Below are positions 1 to 7,078 of a DNA stretch of 39,456 nt, in pieces. This DNA comes from Priestia flexa NBRC 15715. Its GTDB lineage: Bacteria > Bacillota > Bacilli > Bacillales > Bacillaceae_H. Where the stretch lies: positions 1 to 39,456 of the forward strand of contig NZ_BCVD01000023.1 of NCBI RefSeq assembly GCF_001591565.1. The letters run 5' to 3'. The stretch's first letter is position 1. Each line of letters begins with the position of its first letter. The translations under genes and the position numbers were made by a program. The notes beneath the pieces were generated by a model. It did not search any database, was not told the origin of the DNA, and saw only the letters and a list, made by a program, of their open reading frames with translations.

Positions 1-15
1 ATAAAAAACATATAA

Positions 16-1440
16 TCATTTCGCTGATACAATAATGATTTCTCTAGGGTTTCCTGTTCCTCTTTTATATTCTTCTTTGGTATCAATAACGATTTGCGTG
101 AAAATGCTATTCATTAACTGCTTTCGTTCATGATCAGTAGAGTATTCCCATACAGTATCGATGTTAGAGATAATATATTTTGTTTCTTCATTGGCAGTTT
201 TGCTACTTTGATTTATACTTTTCAATTCTTTATTGATTTCTTTTTCTCGTTCTCTAAGTTGGTTAGATTTTTTTATCAACTCGTCAATGTCGATAATATC
301 ATTTTCGTACATCTTCTTTTGTTTATCTAAAAGTTTTTCAAGGTTTTTCAATTCATTAGTCAATTCATTGATTTTTTCATCTGAGTAATTAGATGAATCA
401 GTGGAATTATATATATTTCCAACAAGTTTATCAAACATGCTAAAAATTGTTTTTGTTAAATTATCTTCTAAAATAATATGACTAGTACAATTCTTGCCAG
501 CTTTTTTTCCAGAGCATCTGTATGTTTTTTTACCAGCTGATTTGTGACCCGAAAGAGAATGACCGCATCGTGCGCATTTTAGTAGGGTTGAGAAATAATA
601 ATTACTAGTGTGCTTTTTTCCTCCACCATTTCTTCTTTTGTCCAGTAGATCTTGTAAAGCCCAAAATTCTTCTTTAGAAATAATCGGTTCATGACTGCCT
701 TCATATAGAGTTTGCTCTCTGGGTGGTTTTTTATAGTCTTTGGAGTTTTGATTAAAGGTTAAGTATCCGGCGTAAACGGGATTGTTGGCAATATCTCTTA
801 CTGAGTCTACATGCCATTCTCCACCTTTACGAGTTGAAAAGCCTTTGTTTGTTAAATGTTTAGCCAACGTATAAAAGCCAAAGGTTGTTGTTTGTTTGAA
901 AATTTCTTGTACAACTGCTTTTTCTTTATCGTTAACGACTAATTTCTTTTCAACGATTTTATATCCGTAAGGAGCCATGCCGCCTTTCCACATACCAAGC
1001 TTTGTTTTTTTCTCCATACCTAAACGTACACGTTCACCTAAATTTTCACGTTCCCATTGAGCGATAGCTGCTACTAGTGTTATAAATAAACGTCCCATAG
1101 CATTTGTTGTGTCATATACTTCAGTAGCACTTTTGAACATACAATTATTATCATCGAGTATCTTTAAGATTTTATATAAGTCCATAACAGAGCGTGTCAG
1201 CCGATCTAAGCGATAAACTAATAAAACATCAATATTTCCTTGCTTCAATGTGTCCATCATTTTTTCAAAAGCAGGTCGTTGCAAATCTTTAGCCGAATAA
1301 CCTTCATCAATGTACTTATCTACTAACTCCCAACCTTGAGATATGCAATATGCTTCTAGCTTTTCAATTTGAGCAGCAATTGAAAAACCGTGTTTGGCTT
1401 GTTCATCAGTTGATACCCTTACATAGACAATACATTTCAT
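16..1440 (-). CDS. int: Large serine recombinase (phage integrase)
   Basis: This 474-residue protein should integrate and excise the phage by serine-mediated site-specific recombination. The resolvase domain (about 1-140) has the catalytic serine at position 10 in VRVST and the arginine-rich RLDRLTR motif near 78-84. A recombinase domain follows (about 155-270), then a zinc ribbon with Cys289, Cys292, Cys309 and Cys318, then a coiled coil (about 355-410). This order is standard for large serine integrases. The start is set by AGGAGG about 8 bases upstream on the minus strand. The gene lies beside the repressor on the lysogeny strand at the end of the phage. The attachment site should therefore lie at or just outside position 1 and cannot be defined here. 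Confidence 0.96.
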   Translation of the reverse strand: MKCIVYVRVSTDEQAKHGFSIAAQIEKLEAYCISQGWELVDKYIDEGYSAKDLQRPAFEKMMDTLKQGNIDVLLVYRLDRLTRSVMDLYKILKILDDNNCMFKSATEVYDTTNAMGRLFITLVAAIAQWERENLGERVRLGMEKKTKLGMWKGGMAPYGYKIVEKKLVVNDKEKAVVQEIFKQTTTFGFYTLAKHLTNKGFSTRKGGEWHVDSVRDIANNPVYAGYLTFNQNSKDYKKPPREQTLYEGSHEPIISKEEFWALQDLLDKRRNGGGKKHTSNYYFSTLLKCARCGHSLSGHKSAGKKTYRCSGKKAGKNCTSHIILEDNLTKTIFSMFDKLVGNIYNSTDSSNYSDEKINELTNELKNLEKLLDKQKKMYENDIIDIDELIKKSNQLREREKEINKELKSINQSSKTANEETKYIISNIDTVWEYSTDHERKQLMNSIFTQIVIDTKEEYKRGTGNPREIIIVSAK

Positions 1441-1451
1441 GGAGCATCCTC

Positions 1452-2108
1452 CTAGAATTTAATATCAAGGGGTGGCATGTACCAAACTAATTTCCCTTTA
1501 ATATGAATAGGCGTATGTTCTTGCGTTTTGGCATCATAGTATTGGGTTTTGTGTTTTGGATTGAAACTTTCCGGCTCAAGAGTAATACCGTTTTGGAACT
1601 TAAAAAATCTTTTTAGTGTTGCATCATAGCCATTTACTGCCACAGCTGCCACATCACCATTACGGACTTCTTGAGTAGGATCAATTAAAGCTAAGACATT
1701 AGGAGGAATGAGTTTATTCATACTATCACCATTAACTGTTACTAAAAAAGCATTAGGATATCTTTCTGCTACTTCTACTGGGACATTAACCCACTCTTGA
1801 ATTGGGGCCATATCTAAAGGTAGACCAGCAGCAATTGACCCTAATAAAGGCATCTTTACAGAATTACCTTCAATCACTTTCGGTGTATGAGGGTGTTTAG
1901 ATAAAATCTCTATTTTGTCTTCAATAATATCACTTTTTAAAATTCCAAAATGGTCTGCAATCTTTTGAATTGCCCCCATCCTAGGATCTTTTATGTTATT
2001 TTCCCAAGTCGATACAGCTTTATCAGATACACCAGCTATTTCAGCTAATTCTTTTTGTGATAGGTTATGTAGCTCTCTCAATTTTTTAATATTTTTCCCT
2101 ATACTCAT
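1452..2108 (-). CDS. CI-like repressor with S24/LexA peptidase domain
   Basis: This 218-residue repressor should maintain lysogeny. An XRE-type helix-turn-helix occupies residues 1-60 (the LSQKELAEIAGVSDKAVSTWE segment). A LexA/S24 domain fills the C-terminal half, with candidate catalytic Ser129 in NGDSM and Lys166 in ATLKRFF. A likely self-cleavage site is Ala94-Gly95 in GSIAAGL. A repressor of this kind is inactivated when RecA stimulates its autocleavage, so induction by DNA damage is expected (inferred). It is divergent from the Cro-like gene across a shared operator region and lies 11 bases from the integrase, so the two are probably co-transcribed. Confidence 0.95.
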   Translation of the reverse strand: MSIGKNIKKLRELHNLSQKELAEIAGVSDKAVSTWENNIKDPRMGAIQKIADHFGILKSDIIEDKIEILSKHPHTPKVIEGNSVKMPLLGSIAAGLPLDMAPIQEWVNVPVEVAERYPNAFLVTVNGDSMNKLIPPNVLALIDPTQEVRNGDVAAVAVNGYDATLKRFFKFQNGITLEPESFNPKHKTQYYDAKTQEHTPIHIKGKLVWYMPPLDIKF

Positions 2109-2142
2109 TTTTACTACCTCCGGCCTAGTTTATATACAATAT

Positions 2143-2169
2143 ATTATACCAAAAGTAGAAGGTGTTCAA
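2143..2169 (-). promoter_or_regulatory. Leftward repressor promoter (PM-like)
   Basis: Read on the minus strand there is a perfect TATAAT at 2148-2143, preceded by TG one base upstream (an extended -10). A TTGAAC-like -35 lies at 2169-2164 with a short 15-base spacer. It would transcribe the repressor and integrase. One operator copy (2144-2160) overlaps the -10, which suggests autoregulation by CI or Cro. Confidence 0.7.
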
Positions 2170-2265
2170 TCAAAAGTAGAAAAAATTCTACTTTTTAAAG
2201 GAGGGAAAGAAGATTATGTAGAAAATATTACACTTTATATAGTTGACATTCTACTTTTGGTAGAT
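2144..2265. promoter_or_regulatory. CI/Cro operator array, TTCTAC-N5-GTAGAA
   Basis: Copies of a 17-bp dyad with consensus TTCTAC-N5-GTAGAA cluster between the repressor and cro. They lie at 2144-2160 (TTATAC half plus perfect GTAGAA half), 2165-2181 (one good half), 2186-2202 (one good half) and 2249-2265 (TTCTAC and GTAGAT). The second and third also form a perfect 10-bp inverted repeat, 2172-2181 with 2186-2195. The sites overlap both divergent promoters, as expected of a lysis-lysogeny switch. Confidence 0.8.
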
Positions 2266-2271
2266 TAATAT
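2243..2271 (+). promoter_or_regulatory. Rightward early promoter (PR-like)
   Basis: A perfect TTGACA -35 at 2243-2248 is followed 17 bases later by TAATAT at 2266-2271. The spacer is almost entirely filled by an operator copy (2249-2265), so repressor binding should block RNA polymerase. This is the likely start of the early rightward transcript. Confidence 0.75.
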
Positions 2272-2304
2272 GTGTTCGTGAGGAAAAAAAGTGAGGTGAT
2301 AAAG

Positions 2305-2538
2305 TTGAAGTTCACTTTGAAACAAGCAAGGTTACTAAAAGGGCTCACTCAAAAAGAGGTTGCTAAAAAGCTAGGTGTCCACGTGCAAACCTACAGTAAT
2401 ATGGAAAGGAACCCTGATGATGTAACAGTAGGTGAAGCAAAACTGATTAGTGAAATATTAGGGTTTAGTTATGATTTTATTTTTTTTAATGACAATTCTA
2501 CTTTAAGTAGAATTGTTAACGATGATTTTAATTTATAA
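2305..2538 (+). CDS. Cro-like HTH regulator
   Basis: This is a 77-residue single-domain XRE helix-turn-helix protein (the LTQKEVAKKLGVHVQTYSNM segment, about residues 14-33). TTG at 2305 is chosen because GAGGTGAT lies about 8 bases upstream; the frame is open further upstream but without a ribosome binding site. Its place as first gene of the rightward operon, opposite CI, indicates a Cro-type antirepressor role (inferred). A perfect copy of the operator lies inside its 3' end. Confidence 0.88.
   Translation: MKFTLKQARLLKGLTQKEVAKKLGVHVQTYSNMERNPDDVTVGEAKLISEILGFSYDFIFFNDNSTLSRIVNDDFNL
2492..2516. promoter_or_regulatory. Operator copy inside the 3' end of cro
   Basis: Twelve-base arms at 2492-2503 and 2505-2516 form a perfect palindrome around T2504. 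Its core, 2496-2512, is the best match in the window to TTCTAC-N5-GTAGAA. It lies in coding sequence about 240 bases downstream of the promoter, like auxiliary operators that allow DNA looping or roadblock repression. Confidence 0.7.
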
Positions 2539-2616
2539 AGTAATTATTGTTAAAACTTAATGTTTATGATTTGTCCCGTCATTTCTTCTACATATGATTT
2601 ATCGAGGTGATCACTT

Positions 2617-2766
2617 ATGGATCTTAGTGCATTTCAAATGACGGAAGAAAAAATTAGAAAGATAAGACCAATTGTTGAAAAAGCTCTTTCAAGAAAATAT
2701 GGGAAAGAAATTAAGATCTTTGAAATGACTGTTGGAGGAATAACAGTGAAAATTCACAAGGAGTAA
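2617..2766 (+). CDS. Small early protein, unknown function
   Basis: The reading frame encodes 49 residues starting MDLSAFQMTEEK and ending GGITVKIHKE. It starts at ATG 2617 with CGAGGTGAT about 7 bases upstream. The protein is basic and probably one helical segment followed by a beta hairpin; no family is recognised. It is the first of a run of tiny genes typical of the region between cro and the recombination genes. Confidence 0.65.
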   Translation: MDLSAFQMTEEKIRKIRPIVEKALSRKYGKEIKIFEMTVGGITVKIHKE

Positions 2767-2770
2767 CAAC

Positions 2771-2892
2771 ATGAAAGCACAAGTATCAAAACGTATAGAA
2801 AAATTGTAGCTGATATGAAGCGTAAAGGGTTCAATGTGGATGTTGTATCTCGTTATATCAAAAGTGATAAGAAGTTAACCGAAGGGAGGTGA
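2771..2892 (+). pseudogene. Probable frameshifted small early gene
   Basis: A well-placed AAGGAG (2758-2763) precedes ATG 2771, but that frame stops at TAG 2807 after 12 codons. The +1-numbered frame is open from just after the previous stop to TGA 2890-2892. It reads like a real small protein: TYRKIVADMKRKGFNVDVV and on to KKLTEGR. Removing two bases after the ATG would join start and body. Alternatively a 25-residue protein starts at ATG 2815, but without a ribosome binding site. A sequencing error in the short A run is possible. Confidence 0.4.
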
Positions 2893-2897
2893 TGAAG

Positions 2898-3032
2898 TTG
2901 ACAATTAGCAAAGAAATTCTGTCCTACGTGGCTGATGGTGACACTCACATTAAATTGGATAGCATTGAGTACAGTACGGATCTAAGAGAGATTATCACAG
3001 TTGGTTATATGCTTGAGCACCCACATGATTGA
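2898..3032 (+). CDS. Small early protein, unknown function
   Basis: This encodes a 44-residue acidic protein beginning MTISKEILSYVADGD and ending LEHPHD. TTG 2898 is preferred over ATG 2892 because GGGAGGTG at 2884-2891 leaves 8 bases to the TTG but only 2 to the ATG. No family is recognised. The next gene's ribosome binding site begins at its stop codon, so the two are probably translated from one message. Confidence 0.65.
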   Translation: MTISKEILSYVADGDTHIKLDSIEYSTDLREIITVGYMLEHPHD

Positions 3033-3046
3033 AGGGAGGTGAAGCG

Positions 3047-3247
3047 ATGCAACAGGTAGAGAATCCAATAGTCACTGATGTTGAAAAAGATCCACAGATA
3101 TATGGAATTGATGCAGCTGGTAATGAAGTATTTGTAGGAGAAGAGATTTTTCAGGCGGATGAGGAATTTATTCTGGCTGAAGTTGTAACGAAGGAAGTTG
3201 AAGAGTTTTTTAAGGCTCTAGGTATAGAAAAGGTTGTAGCAAAATAA
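3047..3247 (+). CDS. YqaI-like small phage protein
   Basis: The 66-residue acidic protein has an N-terminal VENPIV segment resembling, from memory, YqaI of the B. subtilis skin element (VENPMV). ATG 3047 is chosen for the GGGAGGTG ending 6 bases upstream. Like yqaI it lies just before the recombination genes. Its biochemical role is unknown, and the family match is by eye only. Confidence 0.6.
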   Translation: MQQVENPIVTDVEKDPQIYGIDAAGNEVFVGEEIFQADEEFILAEVVTKEVEEFFKALGIEKVVAK

Positions 3248-3250
3248 AAA

Positions 3251-3274
3251 TGCCTTACTCAATAAAGTAAGGCA
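3251..3274 (-). terminator. Antisense-oriented intrinsic terminator
   Basis: A perfect 9-bp stem, TGCCTTACT (3251-3259) with AGTAAGGCA (3266-3274), encloses a 6-base loop. On the plus strand it is preceded by an A-rich run (3241-3250) and followed by CAAAGC. It therefore has terminator form only on the minus strand, where it ends in TTTTTATTTT. It starts 3 bases after the YqaI-like stop codon. Confidence 0.65.
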
Positions 3275-3354
3275 CAAAGCAGGCAATGCTGCTCCGAAAC
3301 TTAGACAATTTCAGAGTACAGCAATTGTTCTTAAAAAGCAAATGGAGGTAGCAC

Positions 3355-4890
3355 ATGAATATTTCTTTTCTAGAAATGCGCATTGAAAACTTTAAGAACC
3401 ACCATGTACTCACAGTTAACTTTAATGATATGACCAAAATTGAAGGCAAAAACGGTGCAGGTAAGTCCAGTATAGGGGATGCAGTGACGTATGTTTTATA
3501 TGGAACGGATGCATTAGGGACTAAGCTAGATCCGCGACCAGTTGGTTGTGACGATAAGGTTGAAACGAAAGTAGAATTGCTCTTGAAAGTAGATGAGCAA
3601 CAAATTCTCCTTGGCCGTATTCAAAAGAAAACAGCAAAGTATTATGTGAATGAAGTGCCCGAAAAAGCAACACGGTTTAATGAAATTGTTGAAGGGTTAT
3701 TTGATAAAACATTATTTCTATCGTTATTTAATCCAACCTATTTTTTTACACAACACTGGCAAGATCAACGGAAACAACTACTCAGCTACGTAAGTGAGCC
3801 TTTAAATAAAGAAGTACTTGCAGAGTTACCCAGTGTATCTCAAAGTCAACTGGAGCCTCAATTAAAGAAACATTCTTTAGATGACCTTGAAAAGTTACAT
3901 CGAGATCGCTTTAAAAATCAAGATAAGGCATTAGAGCGAGCGAGTGAACGTGTGGTTATGCTTAAAGAGCAAGTGAGTAATAACGATTACAATATAAATG
4001 AGCATGAATTGAAAGAAAAAATCGACGTTTTGAGTAAAGAGTTATTGGAATACGAAAATCGTAATATAAATGTTCACCAACAAAGCAGAGAGAGAAGTCG
4101 TTTAGAGCTTCGAAGCGAATCATTAAAAGGTGAAATTCAACGTCAAAAAGACATTTTAACAGCAATAAAAACAGAAACACTGGACGAGCATTGTGCTACG
4201 TGTGGACAAGCATTGGATGAAAAATCAATAGCTAAGGTGAAGCAGCAACGCCAGGCGCGTTATAACACTGAAGCTGACAAAGGCATTAAGTTGGTGCAGG
4301 AGCTTAAAGATGTAAATGAAAAGCTAAATGAACTGCCAGAGCCAGTTGAAGAAAATCCTGCAGAAGCTTCACGCCTTGTGAAGATATATAGTGAGCTGAA
4401 TAATTTACGTGATCAACTAGGTGATATAAATCGAACAAAAGAGCTGCTTGAGAGTATTGCGACTGCTGAAGAAAATCAGCATAGCATCCGTAAAGAGCGT
4501 AACGAATCGCTTGTGCTTATTGATGCAATTAAATCGTTCCGTACAAAACGATCTGAACTAATGGTTCACAAGATAGATAGTTTATTTACAACCATTTCTG
4601 TTCAACTGTATGAGCAATTAAAAAACGGAGAAGAGCGTGCAACTTTTGAAATTGAAAGGGATGGAAAGCCATATAGCAAGCTTTCTACGGCTGAAAAGAT
4701 AAAAGCTGGATTAGAGCTAATTGAGGTTCTGTCTAAGCAGTCAGAGGTTGTGACACCGACATTTGTCGATAACGCTGAAAGTATTTTGAATTTCACCAAA
4801 CCATCTGGACAAATCATTGTTGCTAGAGTGGTAGATAAAGAGCTTGAGATTATAGGTGTTTCACTAAAGGAGGAAGCAATTAATGAGTAA
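3355..4890 (+). CDS. SbcC/Rad50-like AAA ATPase
   Basis: This 511-residue protein resembles a shortened SbcC/Rad50 ATPase. Walker A is GKNGAGKS at residues 31-38. A coiled-coil middle is interrupted by a zinc-hook-like CATC at 280-283. Near the C terminus come a signature-like segment (KLSTAEKIKAG) and a Walker B-like TFVDNAE. It overlaps recT by 8 bases, so the products are probably made together and act in recombination or end processing of phage DNA. No SbcD-like nuclease or YqaJ-type exonuclease is present in this window. The ribosome binding site is AATGGAGG. Confidence 0.88.
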   Translation: MNISFLEMRIENFKNHHVLTVNFNDMTKIEGKNGAGKSSIGDAVTYVLYGTDALGTKLDPRPVGCDDKVETKVELLLKVDEQQILLGRIQKKTAKYYVNEVPEKATRFNEIVEGLFDKTLFLSLFNPTYFFTQHWQDQRKQLLSYVSEPLNKEVLAELPSVSQSQLEPQLKKHSLDDLEKLHRDRFKNQDKALERASERVVMLKEQVSNNDYNINEHELKEKIDVLSKELLEYENRNINVHQQSRERSRLELRSESLKGEIQRQKDILTAIKTETLDEHCATCGQALDEKSIAKVKQQRQARYNTEADKGIKLVQELKDVNEKLNELPEPVEENPAEASRLVKIYSELNNLRDQLGDINRTKELLESIATAEENQHSIRKERNESLVLIDAIKSFRTKRSELMVHKIDSLFTTISVQLYEQLKNGEERATFEIERDGKPYSKLSTAEKIKAGLELIEVLSKQSEVVTPTFVDNAESILNFTKPSGQIIVARVVDKELEIIGVSLKEEAINE

Positions 4891-5809
4891 AAATCAAGTA
4901 ACAAACGTTAATACACAAGCAGTAGTAGGGAATTTCACTCAATCGGAGCTAGATACAATTAAGCAAACCATTGCAAAAGGAACTACAAATGAGCAATTCT
5001 CATTATTTGTTCAGACGTGCGTTAACTCTGGATTAAACCCTTTCTTGAACCATGTACACTGCATCGTTTATGACGGAAAAGCCGGACCAACAATGAGCAT
5101 TCAAATTGCGGTTGAGGGTATCTTATTTCTTGCTCGCAAAACGGAAGGTTATAAAGGGATCGATGCCCAAATCGTTCATGAAAACGATGAGTTTAAATTT
5201 AACGCTGCTAAAAAAGAAGTTGTACATGAAATTGGATTTCCACGAGGGAAAATCATTGGGGGATATGCAATCGCAAAGCGAGAAGGATTCGACGATGTGG
5301 TTGTAGTGATGGAATCAACAGAAGTAGAACATATGAAAAAAGGTCGAAATTCAACGATGTGGAATCAGTGGTTCTCAGATATGTTCAAAAAACACATTAT
5401 GAAGCGTGCAGCTAAAATTCAATATGGTATTGAAATTGCAGAAGACGAGCCGGTGACAAGTGCTGCAACAGAATCAGTAAGCTCTTATCAATCTGGTCGA
5501 GTTGATATTACTCCATCAACTGCTCAAATTACAGTTGGCGAAACAGAAGTAATTGATCCAGATGAAGAATTAAAAACAAAATGGACTGAAGTGTACGGCA
5601 AAACAGAGAAGTTAGGTTGGAATCGTAATCAAACAAGCGATTATATCAAAACGAAAATGAAAAAGAATCCAAAAGAATTAACGCTTCAAGAGGTTGTTGG
5701 ATTGCTGAAATTATTGGATTTTGAATTGAAACAACAGCCTGCTCAAAAAGAAAATTTTGATGATTTAACACATGAATTTGAGGAATTTAAGCAAGAAACG
5801 CTTCTGTAA
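4883..5809 (+). CDS. recT: RecT-family single-strand annealing protein
   Basis: This 308-residue protein belongs to the RecT/Bet-type annealing family. It contains the typical FVQTCVNSGLNPF and HCIVYDGKAGPTMSIQIAVEG segments in the N-terminal half, and KHIMKRAAKIQYGIEIAEDE before an acidic, variable C-terminal tail. RecT pairs complementary single strands during phage recombination and concatemer formation. AAAGGAGG upstream lies inside the end of the ATPase gene, indicating translational coupling. Confidence 0.94.
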   Translation: MSKNQVTNVNTQAVVGNFTQSELDTIKQTIAKGTTNEQFSLFVQTCVNSGLNPFLNHVHCIVYDGKAGPTMSIQIAVEGILFLARKTEGYKGIDAQIVHENDEFKFNAAKKEVVHEIGFPRGKIIGGYAIAKREGFDDVVVVMESTEVEHMKKGRNSTMWNQWFSDMFKKHIMKRAAKIQYGIEIAEDEPVTSAATESVSSYQSGRVDITPSTAQITVGETEVIDPDEELKTKWTEVYGKTEKLGWNRNQTSDYIKTKMKKNPKELTLQEVVGLLKLLDFELKQQPAQKENFDDLTHEFEEFKQETLL

Positions 5810-5813
5810 GTAA

Positions 5814-5972
5814 ATGGAGCACACAATTACAATTCCTCACTGTTATAAATGGATGGCTAAAGGTAATAAAAAGCTGTATCTCCAATATGTTAAAGGCTAT
5901 GTTGCTAGAAGTCATCCAGAGTTACAGCCCGTTCGAATTGAAGGTCATAAAGTAATTTGTAAAGTGAAATGA
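5814..5972 (+). CDS. Small basic protein, unknown function
   Basis: This reading frame encodes 52 residues, starting MEHTITIPHCYKWMAKGNKK and rich in Lys, Tyr and His, with a predicted pI well above neutral. It starts 4 bases after the recT stop and has only a weak ribosome binding site (GTAAG), so coupling to recT translation is likely. No family is recognised. Its stop codon overlaps the ribosome binding site of the next gene. Confidence 0.6.
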   Translation: MEHTITIPHCYKWMAKGNKKLYLQYVKGYVARSHPELQPVRIEGHKVICKVK

Positions 5973-5981
5973 GGTGAGACG

Positions 5982-6767
5982 ATGCCTGAACCTTTTTATT
6001 TTCCTATCCACTCAGGTCTATTATCACCAGAGCATAGAGAACAAATCGGTGCTGCAATATGGGAGTTTATCTGGTTTATCTCAAAGACAACCAAAGAGTT
6101 TCAGGAAGGTGATGAAAGGCTGGGTATCGTTCTTGGAGGGAAGCCGATAAAGCATGCGGAAATTGCAATAGATTTAGGTGTGAGTGAAAGCACTGTGAAG
6201 AATCATGTGAATCGATTGAAGAAATACAAATACATTGAAACGAAACGTGCACCTTACGGAGAAATTTATTATGTGAAAAACTCGAAAAAATTCAAGCCAA
6301 AGAGACAGGCAAGAAATGGTCTATCTCTTAATGAGAGAAAGGTAAAAAACGACCTATCTGAAACAAGAGATAGACAAAATTTTACCGAGAGACAGACAAA
6401 AAATGGTCTATGTAATAAAGATATAAAAGATATAAAAAAAGAAGAAGAGGAAGTGCTCATGATAAACAGTAGTGATTTTCAAAAAATCGCAGATAAATTT
6501 ATTCAACGAAGAGCAAAAGGACTCGTCTTATCGAAGATGGATGAAGCAGCTATTTATAGATTGTTAGAAGATCATATTCCTGTAGACAAGGTTTTATTCT
6601 TAATCGATAAAATTTTTGACGAATATAAGCCGAAACATCGATTAGATTATATCGCCAAGTTCGAATATGTCGAAAAAGGTGTACTGGATCGCTATCACAA
6701 AGAAAAAAAGAAAGCGAGCAATTTAGATGCGTTGGATGAGATTGCTAAGAAATACGAAATGGAGTGA
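5982..6767 (+). CDS. Origin-binding replication initiator (SPP1 G38P-like)
   Basis: This 261-residue protein has a winged-helix region at about 45-100 (HAEIAIDLGVSESTVKNHVN), then a low-complexity linker encoded by iterons, then a helical C-terminal domain. The size and the order, followed by a G39P-like loader and DnaB helicase, match SPP1 genes 38-39-40, where G38P binds origins and recruits the loader and helicase. The assignment rests on architecture and synteny more than on clear residue identity. The start has GAGGTGAG upstream. Confidence 0.8.
   Translation: MPEPFYFPIHSGLLSPEHREQIGAAIWEFIWFISKTTKEFQEGDERLGIVLGGKPIKHAEIAIDLGVSESTVKNHVNRLKKYKYIETKRAPYGEIYYVKNSKKFKPKRQARNGLSLNERKVKNDLSETRDRQNFTERQTKNGLCNKDIKDIKKEEEEVLMINSSDFQKIADKFIQRRAKGLVLSKMDEAAIYRLLEDHIPVDKVLFLIDKIFDEYKPKHRLDYIAKFEYVEKGVLDRYHKEKKKASNLDALDEIAKKYEME
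6301..6440. repeat. Iterons and AT-rich stretch: candidate phage origin
   Basis: Four related units of about 25-27 bp begin at 6301, 6334, 6366 and 6388, with consensus AGAGACAGGCAAAAAATGGT followed by CTATCT; the third is degenerate in its right half. Each complete unit is an imperfect dyad, since AGAGACAG faces CTATCTCT. An AT-rich stretch with two GATATAAA copies (about 6412-6440) follows and could be the unwinding element. All this lies inside the initiator gene, as in SPP1 gene 38 and lambda O. Confidence 0.75.
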
Positions 6768-6772
6768 GCTGA

Positions 6773-7078
6773 ATGACCAGTAAGGAAACTATAAGCATCT
6801 TACGTTATATCGCAGAAGCTTATCCTCATTTTGATATTACAGAACAGCGTGTTGCGGTATGGATCGAACAGCTTAAAGCAGTAAATTACGAGAAAGCATT
6901 TGCCAAGCTTAAGAAACATGTGTCGCAGTGCAAGTTTCCTCCTACAATTTCTGAGATTTATGTACAGGAAGAAAAATCACGTGTAAACCGTGCACACCTT
7001 GAAAAAATGCGTAAATTGAGAGGTGAGGACTTCTATGAGCGTTACTATGCAGACTTTGGAAACGAGGTACAGTATTGA
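6773..7078 (+). CDS. Replicative helicase loader/inhibitor (G39P-like)
   Basis: This 101-residue helical protein begins MTSKETISILRYIAEAYPHF and contains WIEQLKAVNYEKAFAKLKKH and FPPTISEIY. The segments resemble the G39P family, in which the N-terminal helical domain binds the DnaB-type helicase and keeps it inactive until it is delivered to the origin. It starts 5 bases after the initiator gene and overlaps the helicase gene by 44 bases, so all three are translated together. It is slightly shorter than SPP1 G39P (126 residues). Confidence 0.85.
   Translation: MTSKETISILRYIAEAYPHFDITEQRVAVWIEQLKAVNYEKAFAKLKKHVSQCKFPPTISEIYVQEEKSRVNRAHLEKMRKLRGEDFYERYYADFGNEVQY

Noticed and set aside
1-30. 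Attachment site at the left edge
   Set aside because: Only 15 bases lie beyond the integrase stop and no matching core could be found by eye near the right end, which also runs off the window.
4602-4904. Minus-strand frame across the ATPase and recT junction
   Set aside because: It lies opposite two well-supported coupled genes and has no initiation signals.
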